Source: Cladobotryum mycophilum (Eukaryota > Ascomycota > Sordariomycetes > Hypocreales > Hypocreaceae). Taken from it: a stretch of DNA of 64,000 bases. Both the position numbers and the translations under genes were made by a program. The stretch covers positions 186,001 to 250,000 of the forward strand of contig JAVFKD010000013.1 in assembly GCA_036429605.1 (NCBI GenBank), in the 5' to 3' direction. Each line of letters opens with the position of its first letter. Positions within the stretch are counted from its first letter, which is position 1. The notes under the pieces were generated by a model. The model worked only from the letters and a program-made list of their open reading frames with translations. It searched no databases and was not told where the DNA came from. Positions 12,193 through 24,249 of this stretch are shown piece by piece.

Positions 12193-12501
12193 GTAAATTT
12201 TAGTAATTCAAGATTACCCAGGGACGCACACCCATTCTCATCGAGGCCAGTAGTCAACTGCAGGAGCTCATTGGTTTGCCAATAGCGCATATGCTCTATT
12301 TCCCAGTTAACACTCGCTGTTCTATTTAGGAGAGATTCAATCCAAAGGGACAAAGAAGTCTATATCTGCGATATCACTTGGCCGGAATATGCCCGACTCG
12401 CGGAGGTCGCAGTGTGTGAAATGGAAGGTGAACTCGTGTGGATTGAGGGTGAGGAACGATATGCAGCTAGGACTCTCTCAATCAAGGAAAAGCGCAAGTA
12501 A
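12193..12501 (+). pseudogene. Decayed tandem copy of the gene at 11495
   Basis: One frame reads GRTPILIEASSQLQELIGL then TRCSI before a TAG at 12327-12329; a second frame reads DKEVYICDITWPEYARLAE and ends RYAARTLSIKEKRK at TAA 12499-12501. These match, in order, RIPVLLD, LQELIGPL, TRSSIQ, GKEVAICDI and RFATRILSIK of the intact gene. The TAG lies exactly where the intact copy has CAG (11753-11755), and a one-base shift follows. The N-terminal third is missing or unrecognisable. A reading with an intron ending at the TTTAG is possible but would remove aligned residues, so a broken copy is the better explanation. The 3' flanks of both copies also share GAGGGGAGA and CT-rich stretches. Confidence 0.65.
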
Positions 12502-12819
12502 GGATATATTGCTTGATGTGAGGGGAGAGGAGGTTCAAGGGAGAGACGATGCAAACGAACATTGCTAACGATGTGGCCTTTGTTCGGTCCATCTATTTCT
12601 TTGTCTAGGATTTTGAGGACATTTGTGTGCTATAGCTGTTTGCAGAAATCTTTTCTATTTTTCTCGTCTTGCTTGCAGTTATTAGCACCTCCACGACTTT
12701 TCTGCTTCGTTGAACTCGACTCATTATTTTTGACCCATTCTACTTACAACACTGCGACATTAACATCTACCGATGACTGAAAATGTTAATGGACTTGTGA
12801 AATATCTTTTAGTTTATAT
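12502..12819. other. 3' flank of the duplicated small gene
   Basis: This carries pyrimidine-rich sequence that resembles the region after the intact copy at about 11945-12150, so the duplication unit extends past the stop codons. No separate gene is visible. Confidence 0.4.
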
Positions 12820-15364
12820 CTATGGTCTACCTTGCTTCAAATATGCTGCCATGACGCCGCCGCCACTCTGCCAGCCACCTGAATTGGCCGAGTCCTTGAC
12901 AACAGATTGAAACTTGCCATCCTTCCCTTCAAGCACCATGGTGCGAACATTGTGAGTACTGATACCAAAGCTGTACAGCCCTTTGTTGCCCTCGTAAATG
13001 ACGGCATTTTCCTGACACTCGCCTTTGCAGCCATTGCGATGAATGCCGTTGAAAAACGTCCAGTATCCGCCACCGTAGATGTTGATGCCGGTCGAGTTGA
13101 CAACGCGCTGGTAAACACCCATGCGACACTGCGCATCGTCGGTCGCGCACCAAGAAAAGTCTGGGTCACTGGGTAGTAAAGAGTCGCTCCATGGCTCGGG
13201 CGTCAGAAACCCAGAGTCGACTCCCTGCCAATATGCCGATTCGCTTTGCTGGAAACCCAGGAAGACGTTGCGAGCTTGGTGAATATTCATTTGATACAAG
13301 ACGTTGTGCTCACTGCCAATACCCAGCAGCCAGGTGCCCTTGACGGCCTCAACCAAAAACCCACCACCGGTCGATGGATTTGCGGCGTGACGATCATCGA
13401 GGTCGTGGTCGGCGCTCCAGCACCAGCTGTTCTCCCAGTAGGAAGACGACGAGCTGGTCAAGTGTGCGCACATTCGTGCAGCCTTGCAGGTTGCGGGATC
13501 GCTGCAGCTGGTCTGAACCTGAGATCCGCGCGCTCCGCCAATGCGGAAGTGAGTGTTCCAGAAGCCAACATCACCGGGTGTACGGCCAGCCATGTTAACC
13601 TCGACGAGTTTACATCCGGGGAGGATGTCTGCGACGGTGAAGAGCATGTCCACGAACTGGGCGACACCAGTTTCACCATGGTTGCCGACCTGAACCATTG
13701 GGACTGGGTTCTTTTCGTCTTTGAACCTTTCACCAGTGGCACTGATCTCAGACCATACTTCGCCATGGAAGCTGACATAGCGCACATGTTAGTCTATAGG
13801 TATATTCACATTGCGTCGAGTTACTCACCGGCTTCCAGGTGGAATGTGAAGCGTGTCGCTAACAAGATACGTTCCGTGGGGGAAGTAAATGACTTTCTTG
13901 CCCGCTGCCGAGTTAATAATGTCCTGCAAGTTCTTCGTGCTAGTCAATGCATTAGTAAATATTAATTAATGCAGTTTGGACAAAAACTCACTCGTCAGTC
14001 ACACCATCACCGGCGACCGGTCGGGCTGGCACACTCTTCACATTGATGACCTGCGAGACGTCATATTCCTGGTAGGTGGGTGGCTTAATTGCATGGTAAG
14101 AACCTGATCTATCCACGAGCTGAGAAGAGCGAGATGTCGTGTAAAGTTTGCCTTCGGCCCGCTCATTATCCTGGGGTCCGTAGACATTGCCCCAGACCCA
14201 GGTATGGCCCTTTTCAACGGAACCTTTGAGGACGTTACGGCCTCCAGCGCTTACAGTCTGAATTGTTTGAGAGTTAGTATGCTCATTGCAGAGTTGTGGG
14301 TGTTATTATTCTGTTACTTACCGACTTGACAGAGCCATCAACATGCACGTTTTCAATGACAATGGAGCCCTGGGCAGTGGGGGAGGCGGCAGCATTCCAA
14401 AGGACATCTACATTTCTGGCAGTCGAGTCGATGAGGGCGAAGAAGCCCGTGTTGTTATTGGCGGTTTCTATTCCAACCTTGCACGACTCAAAGTGAAGGC
14501 CTTGGCCTGTTCCTTCAAAAAGCTTGTCCAGCTTCAGGCCGATGTCCATATCTAGCATTCATCACGTTAGCTCGCCACATGCTTTTGTCAAATAAGGAAA
14601 CCGATAGACATACTTCTGAATGTGATGCCCTTGAAATGGTACTGTTGCTCATTCATCCGAATACCAACAGAGCCGCCTTGGAATACCAAGTCGTTCATCA
14701 TAAGAGGGGATCCACCCTCCGGCATTGAGAGCCCTGTATGGGCAACGCCGCCGCTAGCCATGTTAAAGACGACATTGGTTAATTGGACGTTCTGACTGAC
14801 AGCCCAATTGAGCAACGTGATGTTTTGGGTGGGAGGCACCATTGTCGAATCCAAGATAATATTCTTGAGGCCAATGTAGAAGTTGATGGTCGAATCATAG
14901 TGGTAGTCATGGCCGTAGAACAAAAACTTGTCGGAAAAGTCCTGCGACGCCTGGAGAATGGGCATGTTGATGGGGTCGCCCATCACGACCGTGTCGACGT
15001 ATGAGTGGATCGGTTTGGTGACGCGATATTTACCGCCGGGGAGGTAAACCACAGCCGGTGCTCCTGTTATGCCAAAGGCGCCCGAACTACGAGAACTCGT
15101 GTCGTTGGCAAAGTCAAAGGCAGCTTGAATCGCAGCCGAGTCGTCTGCAATGCCGTCGCCCTTTGCGCCAAAGTCTGTCTTGACGTTGCGAAAGACGGTC
15201 CAGTTCTTTCCATTGGGGATGAACGGGCTGATGCCATTGTGCTGGACTTTCTCGTACCAGTATTTGGATGGGGTTCTCTGATCAGTGTCTCGTGTGGGAA
15301 GTTCCAGAGTAGGAGAACCTGCTGCTACGGCAGCAAGGCCTAGTAGCAGTGAGGCGATAAGCAT
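12820..15364 (-). CDS. Secreted GH55 exo-beta-1,3-glucanase
   Basis: Exons (minus) 15364-14614, 14551-14322, 14257-13992, 13939-13829 and 13771-12820 join in frame to 769 residues, typical for fungal GH55. A signal peptide (LIASLLLGLAAVAAG) is followed by the first pectate-lyase-like beta-helix start, VKTDFGAKGDGIADDSAAIQ, and a second such repeat begins near residue 400 (DIINSAAGKKVIYFPHGTY), giving the two-helix GH55 layout. Junctions rebuild conserved text such as GSRFHGEVWSEI. The family releases glucose or gentiobiose from laminarin-like beta-1,3-glucans outside the cell, for fungal wall turnover or for attack on other fungi. CATATATAAAG on the minus strand near 15446-15456 is a likely TATA element about 85 bases before the ATG. 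Confidence 0.92.
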
Positions 15365-16113
15365 CTTGCCTAGATGAGCTGTGAATTTGGCTACTTTTTC
15401 TTCGCCTCGTCAACTTGAAACAACAAAAGACGGTGTCACTATGGTCTTTATATATGGATCCAAAAGCACAGAAACGATACTACGGCGAGAGGCCGAAGCG
15501 AATGCCACGGTCAATGGAGCCCGGTTCATCTCGGATCTGACACACGGTCTTGGAATCATATCTGTGGGGAGTGTACAGATTCTGGGCCGGTCCGGAGAAT
15601 CTTGCTCTATTAGCTGTAGCATCTGCAAACCTTTTCTGCATTCCCCTTGTTTTTCTCAAGTAAATATAGGCAATCTCGGCCCTTTTTCTTTGCTGGCGCG
15701 GAAGGAGAATCTAGGCTAAAGACGCGTAGAAACTGAACCCTGGTTTTCCCCACGCGGACAATATTTTCCCATGACAGTGCCGTTGCTGGCTTGACACACA
15801 AACGACGACTAAATATGTTCAAGAAGATCACCAATAAGTTGAGTATCTGACGATTTCCTCCAGATGCCTGATGACAATATTGACAGTATAGAACTGTTGC
15901 ATTGTTTACATAGTAGATTTGCTTTTTGAATCAGTGTCTCTGCAATTAAACATGGCGCGGATCATGTGGAGCATGGGCACCCCGGCCTGATCAAGCCTCC
16001 CTTGACCCCGGGCCGTCTCTCCAGGTCAGTATCATTCCTCCAATTGGATCTGATATCCTCACTGATTGAGTCGGTAAACTTGACTAATCTCAATTGACCT
16101 TTTCCTCATCGAT
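15365..16113. other. GH55 promoter and spacer
   Basis: No coding sequence was seen apart from the TATA element at 15446-15456. The stretch also contains the 3' end region of the DJ-1-like gene to its right. Confidence 0.4.
15446..15456 (-). promoter_or_regulatory. Probable TATA element of the GH55 gene
   Basis: The minus strand reads CATATATAAAG about 85 bases upstream of the ATG, a usual distance for a regulated fungal gene. Confidence 0.45.
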
Positions 16114-17138
16114 TTAGGCCGAGGCCAGCCCTTTAACAAGACTAACAAGCTTCTCACCGAGCAGATCCGCATCACCCGGGAACCGCGCACTGATATAATT
16201 GTAGTTTTCGTCCTCTATCACGAACCTGTATTTGCAATTAGCGAGCGATGCAACAAGACAATGCTAATTACTGCATTCAGACATACGGGTTCGGGCCCAG
16301 GCTATTCTTGAATTGGGCGGGATCCTTGAGGGCTTTCTTCACCTAGTCACCGGGTAAAACGAACATGTTAGCGATGCAAAGAACATGGATCAAGGATTTC
16401 TCAATCGGCACAACTCACCGAGTCTTCAACATCTTCACTTCCGACACCATACGTCTTGTAATAATCTCCAAGGAATATCCTCGTCCCCCAGAAGGCTAAC
16501 TGCTCAAACCGCGCAGGCAATGCTGTTGTGTCACACTCGTGAATGACGCTCTTGCCGTCATGGCCTTTGGTCTCGGAAAGTACCATGACTCCATGGCAAA
16601 CCGCACCGACAACCTTGTTACCAGGCTTCTTTGTTTTGGGGAAGAAGTCTGCTAGGAGTTGATGAACGGTATCGGAGTCAATGACTTGTCTAACCGCCTT
16701 GTCATGTCCACCGGGGAGGAAAACGAGGTCATAGGCGTCCAAGTTAAAGCCTGGAGCGGACCACGACAGCGGCCGCTTCCACTCATCGGATGCGATCATT
16801 TGGTCATACTGCTTAATGACGGAGCACCTGGCGCCCTGTTCCATGAATTCGTATTGTGTCAGCGGATCATTCCGTCATAGGGCGTGGATGACATGGGGCA
16901 AAGCTTTGTCGTACCAGAATGAGCTGTGTGATGCCCTCGAGCATCTTGGAGTCACAACGCGGAGGGGTTCCATTTTCGGTGACGAATTTGACATCAAAGC
17001 CGGCGGTTTTGAAGGCGACATAAGGCACTGCGGTTTCTGAAAGGAAAGTTAGCGATGTTGGTCTGATTGAAAGGGCGTGAGAGTTGGACCTGTGGGATCG
17101 TGGCCATAATCGGCCATGACAAAGATGGCTTTGGCCAT
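16114..17138 (-). CDS. DJ-1/PfpI superfamily protein (Hsp31-like)
   Basis: Exons (minus) 17138-17090, 17036-16915, 16835-16419, 16342-16287 and 16225-16114 join to 251 residues. The fold's key residues are visible: Glu17 in HDPTETAVPY, the LVFLPGGHDKAVRQ loop, and the nucleophile elbow VGAVCHG with Cys137-His138. This is the longer Hsp31-like branch, whose studied members act as glutathione-independent glyoxalases or deglycases and chaperones in the cytosol; which activity applies here is not known. The first intron has a GTCCAA donor, weak for fungi, although the reading frame and conserved text (DPT|ETAVPYVAF) need it. The other four junctions have ordinary GTACG, GTGAG and GTATG donors. 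Confidence 0.85.
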
Positions 17139-17615
17139 GATGGTTGGAGTCGAAGGAGTTTGTTCAAAGGATTGGCTGTACTTGGAACAAAGATGAAAGA
17201 TTCGAAAGTCTGAATCACGCAGTAGCGAGAGAGAGGAGAGAGAGAGCTACTGGCCAATCTCTTTGTTCCGGTCTTCTTATCTTCTATTTACACTCTTGTT
17301 TCTCCAAGACAACACATCATTCACTGGATGCCGTCATAGCGCAGTGCAGATAACCGAGGCTCGCACATGGCTGTTGTACAGTTTCACCTATCAAAAGCCC
17401 GTCGGGACAGGAGCTGCGGGGTAACAATTGGTTCCGTTTGATACTCGCACTGTATTGTTATGGGAACATCAGAAGACATCTTCACGATCAGTGTCAAGAG
17501 GAAGGAGAATGAAGCATTCATACAAAGATATGAATTGCACACTAATAATAATACAGTAAAGTAACAGACAAGTCGAAAACTCAATCCAACATCATGAAAT
17601 CATCTTCCTCATACA
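17139..17615. other. Intergenic region between DJ-1-like and LEA-like genes
   Basis: Upstream region of the DJ-1-like gene, with a GA-rich run at about 17228-17250. No gene is seen. Confidence 0.4.
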
Positions 17616-20600
17616 CTATTTCTTCTTGTTCTTACCAGTCAGCGCGTCAACTGCACTTCCCAGACCCAAGCCACCAAGAATCTGCTTCAAGCCAAGTCCA
17701 CCCAGAAGAGCATCCACGAGTCCGCCAAGCCCAAGACCGCTCAGCTGTACAACGTGTTAGCACTCGATATCATACTTATTTATACAGCCATGCGGCTACT
17801 TACCAGTCTCCCAACAAGATTGAGCACGCCAGTGAGCAGCAGCCCAACAGCAGCAATAATCTGAACCAAGGGTTCTCCCAGGAGGCCCCAGAGAGGATTG
17901 AGTTCCTTCTTTGCATGCGGCATACCCTCAATCTTTCTCTTTGCATTGTCAATGGTATTGGTAACAGTCGTAGCGAGCTGTGTATGATTAGATTAGCACA
18001 CGTCCTCCCCCATACGACCACTCCTGGCAAAGACTTACCTCCTTGAGTACGTCAGCCAAATGATACTCCTCGGGAGAAGCATCCTTGGTTCCCGACTTGT
18101 GCTTTGCTTTCCGTTGAATGCGACCGTCTGGATCAAGCCCCCGGATTGAGCCATTCAACTCGGTCAGAATCTTGCCGCCCTCTTCAATAAGCGGCTTAAC
18201 CTCCCTCACAAGCTGTTCCTCATCTAATTCCTCCTTCGGTGTCCTCTCGGCGCGGTCAATCTTGTCCGTGATCATCTTGCAAATTGGTCGAACTTTGTCA
18301 AGAGCTTGTTCAATAGCTCCCGCCAATTTCTGGGCAAGCTTCCTGTCGTTTTCTGCCTCTTCTGCCTCCTTTGCAGCGGCTTCACGCTTTGCCTTATCCT
18401 CCGCAGACTCTTCCGGCTCTGGAGGAATGTCTTCCAGGAGGGCGACATGGCCAACGGTATTGCCCTTGGAGTTAATCACATCGCCATCCTCGTCGACCTC
18501 CTTGCCGGAACAAACAGCCGTTTCACCACTGACCAGCTTGGCAATAGTGTTACCATCATCGTCCAGAACATTTCCCTCGCGATTCACCTTGCGACCAGCC
18601 AAAGGACTCTTCTTCTTCTCAACCTCGGGCTCCTCCCAACGCTCAGCTTTGCCCAATACGTTGCCGTTTCGATCCAGAATATCGCCATCATCGTCGACGG
18701 CTCGACCAAAAAGCACCTTGGGATCACCCTTTATCAATCTGCCAACGACATCGCCTGAGGGAGTGATGACTTTTCCCTCTTTCGTGACAGTGCACCCAGA
18801 CAACTCGGCAAATGGACCCTCCTTGAGTCCCTCGCGCTCGCCTTCTGAGATGATTTCCGCTTTGCCGATGATGTCGCCTGACTCGCTCAAGATATTGCCC
18901 TTCTTGTCGCACATGCGCCCCACCATGGCAACCACATTCCCCTCTACAACCCTGCCAAAGATGCTCCCGGAAGAGTCAACCAAATTTCCGGCCTTGTTAA
19001 CTCTCTTGCCAGCTAAGATGGATCTGTCAACCTCCTTCTCGGGCTCAGCTTCCGGCTCATCCCAAGCCTCAGCTTTACCCACGACATTACCCCGCCGATC
19101 AAGGATATCACCATCCTCGTCAACCTTGCTTCCCTTGAGACGCTTGGGATCACCCTGGATGACGGATCCGACCTGTCGACCTTCAGACATAACGCGACCA
19201 TCAGCTTCCACTATCGCATCAGGGAAGTTCTCAAACGGGGCAAAGTCTTTGAGGTCCTCTCGTTCCGAATCAGGTAATGGCTCCGCCTTGGCAATGATGT
19301 TGCCCGCGTCGTCCCAGATTTGGCCCTGTTCATCTGACCTCTTTCCAATGAGCTTCTTTGGATCACCTTCAACAAGGCGACCCATCACATCACCACTCTT
19401 GTTGACGAGATTGCCGGCCTTGTTGACTTTGCAGCCCTTGAGGATGGTGTAGTCGAGGGGCTTCACTTTTTTCTCCTCCAGCTGTTCTTCTGACTCCTTA
19501 GCGACATCCCCTTCAGTGCCTTCAACACCCTCTGTCGCCTTTTCCTTTGCTAGATCGCCCTCAGCACCCTCAACATCTTCTGTTGCTTTCTCCGCGGGTA
19601 CTTCAGTCTGGGTAACGGTGGCAGCATCTTCCTCGACCGGTTTGGGACTCTGAGGCAATTCAGCCGGCTTGTCCGTAGGCTCCTCGGTTTGAGCAATAGC
19701 CGCGGTATCCTCTTCAAGGAGTTTTGGGCTCTCAACATCTTCCTTCAGTGATTCTTCACCCGCAACACTCTTGGGAGGGTGCTCTTCCTGGACTGCTGCA
19801 ACATCATCCAATGATTTCTCCTTGTCGCCTTCCGACTTGCCATCGTCGCCTGGCTTGTCGTCCTGAGGTTTATCCTCTGTTAATTCGTCCTGACCCACAG
19901 GTTTACCTTCGTCGACTGATGCGTCTACAAGATCCTTTGGCACTTCTTTAGCATCTTCCTGCTTGTCTTGCTGGACTGGTTCCTCAGATTCTGTCGACTT
20001 GTCCAGAGCATCGGTCGGAGCCTTTTCAGCGTCCTTTTGTTGCTCTTCTTGCAATGGCTTCTGAGTATCGTCCAACTTCTCTTGAACCTCAGGTTTCGTC
20101 TCAACTGCAGACTCAACCTCTGGCTTTTCAGTCATCGGCTCCTTGATGCCTGTTTCCACTTCCGGTTCCTTCGTTTCTGACTCTTTAACATTTGATAGAT
20201 CCATCTCTGATTGCTTTGCCTCTGGCTCTCTAACTGCTGCCTCAATTTCAGGTTCCTTCGTTTCAGGTTCTTTCATTTCGGGCTCCTTCATTTTAGGCTC
20301 CTTCATTTCAGCATCCTTTGTTTCTGGTTCCTTCAAATCTGGCTGCTTTGTCTCCAACTGCCTCACCTCCGGTTCGTCGACTTCGGGCTCTTTCGTTTCG
20401 GATTTCTCAACATCGACTTCCTTGGCTTCGGATTTTGGAACCTCAGGTTTTTGAACTTCTCGTTCCTTCATTCCCTGTTTAACCTCGGGTGTCTCAACCT
20501 CAGCCTCCTTGGCTTTGGGTGTTGTAACCTCGGGATCCTTCACATCTTGCTCCTGAGTTTCAGATTCCTTCAATTCCGGTTCCTTGGCTTCAGCTTCTTC

Positions 20601-21560
20601 GACTGCAGGTTTCTGAACTCCTGGTGTTTGCTTAGCTCCAACATCTATAGATGTATTACCAGTGTCGCCCGGTTGTTGCACGTCTTCACTCAGAGGTGTC
20701 TCCTCCTCTGCGGACGTTTGAGCATGTTCCAACTTTTCGTGGAGTTCAGACTTGTCCAGGGTATCAGGCTCCTCTCCTTTCTCGGTCGCTTCCTCAACAT
20801 CCTTCATCTCAACGTCGGCTTTGGGCTCTTCCTGAATATCTGACTGCTGTTCAGCCTCTGGCGCTTTTTTCTCGACGTCTTCTGTGGTGTCGTCTTTTGC
20901 TTTTTCTGCTGCTTGAACAGCCGCATCGTCATCTTGGCCGAGCTTTGCGCCGCCGGATTGATCAGGCTCCTCGCCTCCTTGACTCTGCTCCTTTGACTTG
21001 GCCCATCCTTGCTCACCCTTGACCCATTGCGCGGACCCTTCACCAGCTTGCTGGCCATCGCTTCCACGACTCTTGAGCTCCCGAAGGATGCCCAGACCTT
21101 TGACGGCAGGTTGTTGCAATGTCTGAGCAGTGTCAAAAGCAGACTTTGCCTTGCCGAGCACATTCCACCCTTCGCCGTTACCCTTTTCGAGCTCGGGTGA
21201 TTGAGTCGTATACTCGCTGTGCTCCTCATCATTCAAGACCGCCTTGCCAAGAACATCGCCAGCAGAGTCCAGAATGTCGCCGGTTTCTGTGACGGCGTTG
21301 CCCGTAAGCTCCTTGAGATTCGAAGGGTCCGTAATCTTGCCGATTACCTTCCCCTCGTGATCAAGGATTTCGCCCGACTCACTGACAATACCGGCAGCAG
21401 ATCGGGGGACAGACTGCATGTCCACTGTTCCAAAAAATAATTGTAAGTTTGCGACATGCGGAAACACGAATCTGTATGACTCACGAGGATCTTGCCCCTC
21501 TGCCGTTGGTGTTTCTTTGCCCCATCCTCCGGGGATGGATCGAGGATTCTTAGTTGACAT
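17616..21560 (-). CDS. Large LEA-like protein with DUF3659-type repeats
   Basis: Exons (minus) 21560-21485, 21424-18039, 17977-17804 and 17744-17616 give 1254 residues. The order is: a short N-terminus; one DUF3659-type repeat (pattern GxILDxxGxVxGK); a long charged, disordered stretch from about residue 170 to 660 rich in Glu, Lys, Pro and Thr, with many imperfect KEPE/TKEPE units; about five more repeats at roughly 690-1020 (GNLVNKSGDVMGR, GDILDRNGNVLGKAE); and a helical C-terminal domain with hydrophobic Gly/Leu-rich segments (GLLLTGVLNLVGRL, LLGGLGLKQILGGLGLG) ending GKNKKK. Proteins of this kind are annotated LEA-domain or DUF6987; no enzyme activity is expected, and a structural or stress role is inferred. 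The first intron is 60 bases and could be retained without breaking the frame. Confidence 0.85.
20150..20620 (-). repeat. Imperfect coding repeats (Lys-Glu-Pro-Glu units)
   Basis: Within the LEA-like gene, 12- to 24-base units coding for variants of KEPE, TKEPE and VKEPE recur many times, giving a low-complexity acidic segment. Such arrays usually vary in unit number between strains. Confidence 0.7.
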
Positions 21561-22425
21561 GTTTACATAGATTGTCGTACTTGTGCTTGTGCGAAACTAT
21601 GATTATCGTGTAGCTGCAGGAATACTTTGATCTTTTTAAGTCTGCACAATATTCATGCATGTGATATACACGTCTGGATGGTTAGCTAAATCAGGTTTCC
21701 TGGCGTGTGACCGTATCGCTCTCCGGAGCCAACTAAGGTTGAGTTAGCAAGGAATAGCCTGAGAGCTTTTTTGCTGGATAAACACTCAAATCCCTTGTTT
21801 TTCATGTTGTTCTGGCACTTATGCACGTCATAGTGAAGATCGATGGCTTTGTGAGGCAACTTTTATATTAAGATGACGCATATATCAAGATTCATCTTGC
21901 GTAATGAGGCGATTGTGGGAACAAAAGCTTCCCTTTCCTGATACACCTGGGCCAAGAATCGAATCAGAATGATATCAACCGAGCCACACCTCATAACCTC
22001 CTGTGTCTATTGCACCGAGGACTAAGAAGTGTGTGTGCTCTTGGTGTGGTTGCAAGCCGGCTGGTTATCCGGTTTCAACGGCGATCAACTGTCTCATTGT
22101 AGCCACAGTTCGTCAAAGTCCGTGGTCTCGATGCTTTGTGGCACCAGATATCAACACGTGGGAAACCTGTTTCTTTGCCACCTTGGTCGCCGTCATTGTC
22201 GAATCACGATATGTTCTTTGACTCGAGCTACCGGGATACCAGCCACCACAAGTGGCTCGCAAGTCGAGAGCTAGACATTTGAAGCTTTAAAATCGTTGGA
22301 CCTTACGTCACGAGTGATGGACCTTTTATTTGTTCTCGAACAAGCGTCTATATGTAGGGTAGCAGGGTGTGGCACATCACGACAAACAGACTGCTTAAAG
22401 TTGGAAGCTCGAATTAGTCATTGCT
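21561..22425. other. Intergenic region, no gene supported
   Basis: Upstream region of the LEA-like gene. Plus-strand frames at about 22003-22274 lack any recognisable feature. Confidence 0.4.
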
Positions 22426-23082
22426 TTATTTATTGAATACAGTGGGTATTTTGATAATTAACTGGATCCCCTCATGTGTTGACTTGACGTCAAGATATAC
22501 CTCCGAAGGGCTTGGTGTGGATGCTTTGGCTGCCTCATTCGCCTTGTTCTGTGTCTTGGTTCCCGAACCTGCATTCGCACCCTCCCGCGTCTGAGGTTTC
22601 CCATCGGAATTATTGTTCATTTTCCCGACAATAACTCCCTGATGATTGTAAATATTGCCAGCCTCGTCCACCTTGAGTCCGCCCTGGAGCTCCTTCAACG
22701 GCGGCGGATCCGCATGGTTCTCCGAGACGTAGCCCACCACCTCGCCCGAACTATCGAGCACTTCCCCAGACTCTGAGACGGGCCGTCCAACCATGGATGG
22801 GAGATCTCCCTGCACAGAGCCGACGACGGTGCCATCCCAGTCTAGGATGTTGCCGAACTCGTCGACGAATTTGCCCGCGAGACCTCTGGCGCGAAAGGCG
22901 AGCGATTCACCCGATTCGATGGGCGTTATTTTTGGAACTTTTTCTTCTTGTTGTTTTTGCTGTTGATCCTGGGAGGCGGTATCTTCTTTTTTGGTTGTAT
23001 AAGGGAGCGTAAACTCGTAGCTGGTATGTGTTGGGTCCTCCTTTGGAGACTGCGATGATCCATCCAACGAAGAATGATCCAT
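22426..23082 (-). CDS. Small DUF3659-type repeat protein
   Basis: Uninterrupted 218-residue frame from an ATG at 23082. Residues 1-55 are polar and Gln/Lys-rich (QQQKQQEEKV). Then come DUF3659-type half-repeats: FVDEFGNILDWDGTVVGSV, VSESGEVLDSSGEVVGYV and VDEAGNIYNHQGVIVGKM. The tail, after a Ser/Thr/Asn-rich linker, is hydrophobic at the very end (GIQLIIKIPTVFN). There is no signal peptide. It has the same repeat type and strand as the LEA-like gene about 0.9 kb downstream, so it is probably a diverged partner or a product of partial duplication. Function is unknown. Confidence 0.78.
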   Translation of the reverse strand: MDHSSLDGSSQSPKEDPTHTSYEFTLPYTTKKEDTASQDQQQKQQEEKVPKITPIESGESLAFRARGLAGKFVDEFGNILDWDGTVVGSVQGDLPSMVGRPVSESGEVLDSSGEVVGYVSENHADPPPLKELQGGLKVDEAGNIYNHQGVIVGKMNNNSDGKPQTREGANAGSGTKTQNKANEAAKASTPSPSEVYLDVKSTHEGIQLIIKIPTVFNK

Positions 23083-24249
23083 GATTGTAGTGCAGCTGTC
23101 ACAAGGTGAATTACTTCAAGTAAAGTTCTATAAGACGTACAAAAGTAAAAAAAAATAAAAAATAAAAATAAAAGGGAGACCTAAAACTCTAATGCCAGTT
23201 TTTCTTGTTCACGATGCAAGAATATTTACTTTTGCTTTTTTTGCGTCGTCAACTCAGCTCAAAGGCAACCAGAGAGCTATTCAAGTTTTCTTTTGCGTCA
23301 TGACGTTACCTCGCCTCGTGGCTGAGAGACACCTCGTGTCCCGCTGCTGCAGTGACATGCATAGAATAATGCGGGCATCCCAGTAAAGCCCCTTGCAGAT
23401 ATGACGCAAAGACGACTCTCCATCAGGATGCGAAGAAGACAGTCAAGGAAATGCATGGATGAGGGTTTGGCGGGAGAGCATATCTGTCCGTTCACAGCAT
23501 CTGTCATATTGGATTCACCAGGGCTAGAACGGTCCAGACAACGTTCCTCCACAACGAATGTTGAGGTCATATCACCGAAAAGACCAGGGATTGATCATGT
23601 AAATCAGGTTCTTTTATATCATGCTAGAGGCTTGAAATTGATTGCAACACTCATATCATTGGCTGCTAGTTTCTGCAATTAATATCGAGAACTCTGGAAC
23701 TTTATACTCTTTACGGTAACTGATCGACAAGCTCCCCTCCCCCATGTCCATCTTTCTCATCCACCTCTCTTCACCCGGACGTTTTACCTGATACCGTTTC
23801 TTCCCGCCCTAAAAGAAAATAAAAAAAACCACATAGCCTAAATAATAAAATAACGCCCAGCATTTGTTTGTTACTATTGCCGTCATACTGATGTATGTAA
23901 TCCATAATTCCATCCTGTAAACATGGCGGCCTCCCATTCTGCATAACGTACATTGTGTTGTGTATGTGTGTGTGTACCCGCCCCAACAAAAGCGTCTCAT
24001 TCAGTTCCTGGACAGTTTGAAAACGCGATGGATTAGCCAATCGGGCTCTTCCCAAGCAAGTTTTCGTGTATTGTTTTGTTTTTTTGCTCTTGTTCACCCT
24101 AGCCAGTCCTGGAATTGGGGGTTTCGTATGTGAGATTCCAAATGATTACAATAGTTTTTGTTTCTGTCGTGATATGGATGGGGAGAGGGTAGGTAGAACT
24201 TGGAGGAACAAGAGATGGAGGAGAGGGGTGAATGCATATGAATAATGAC
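23083..24249. other. Intergenic region, no gene supported
   Basis: Contains an A/T-rich simple tract at 23145-23175 in the upstream region of the DUF3659 gene and a TG microsatellite at about 23955-23973. The frames seen here have no protein-like features and probably include the 3' UTR of the gene at 24250. Confidence 0.4.

Noticed and set aside
12820..17138. A secondary-metabolite or sugar-utilisation gene cluster
   Set aside because: GH55 and DJ-1-like genes are unrelated in function, and no synthase, regulator or transporter accompanies them.
18118..20454. Long open frames on the plus strand opposite the LEA-like gene
   Set aside because: They are Ser- or Leu/Phe-rich mirror translations of the Glu/Lys/Pro repeat codons of the real gene on the minus strand.
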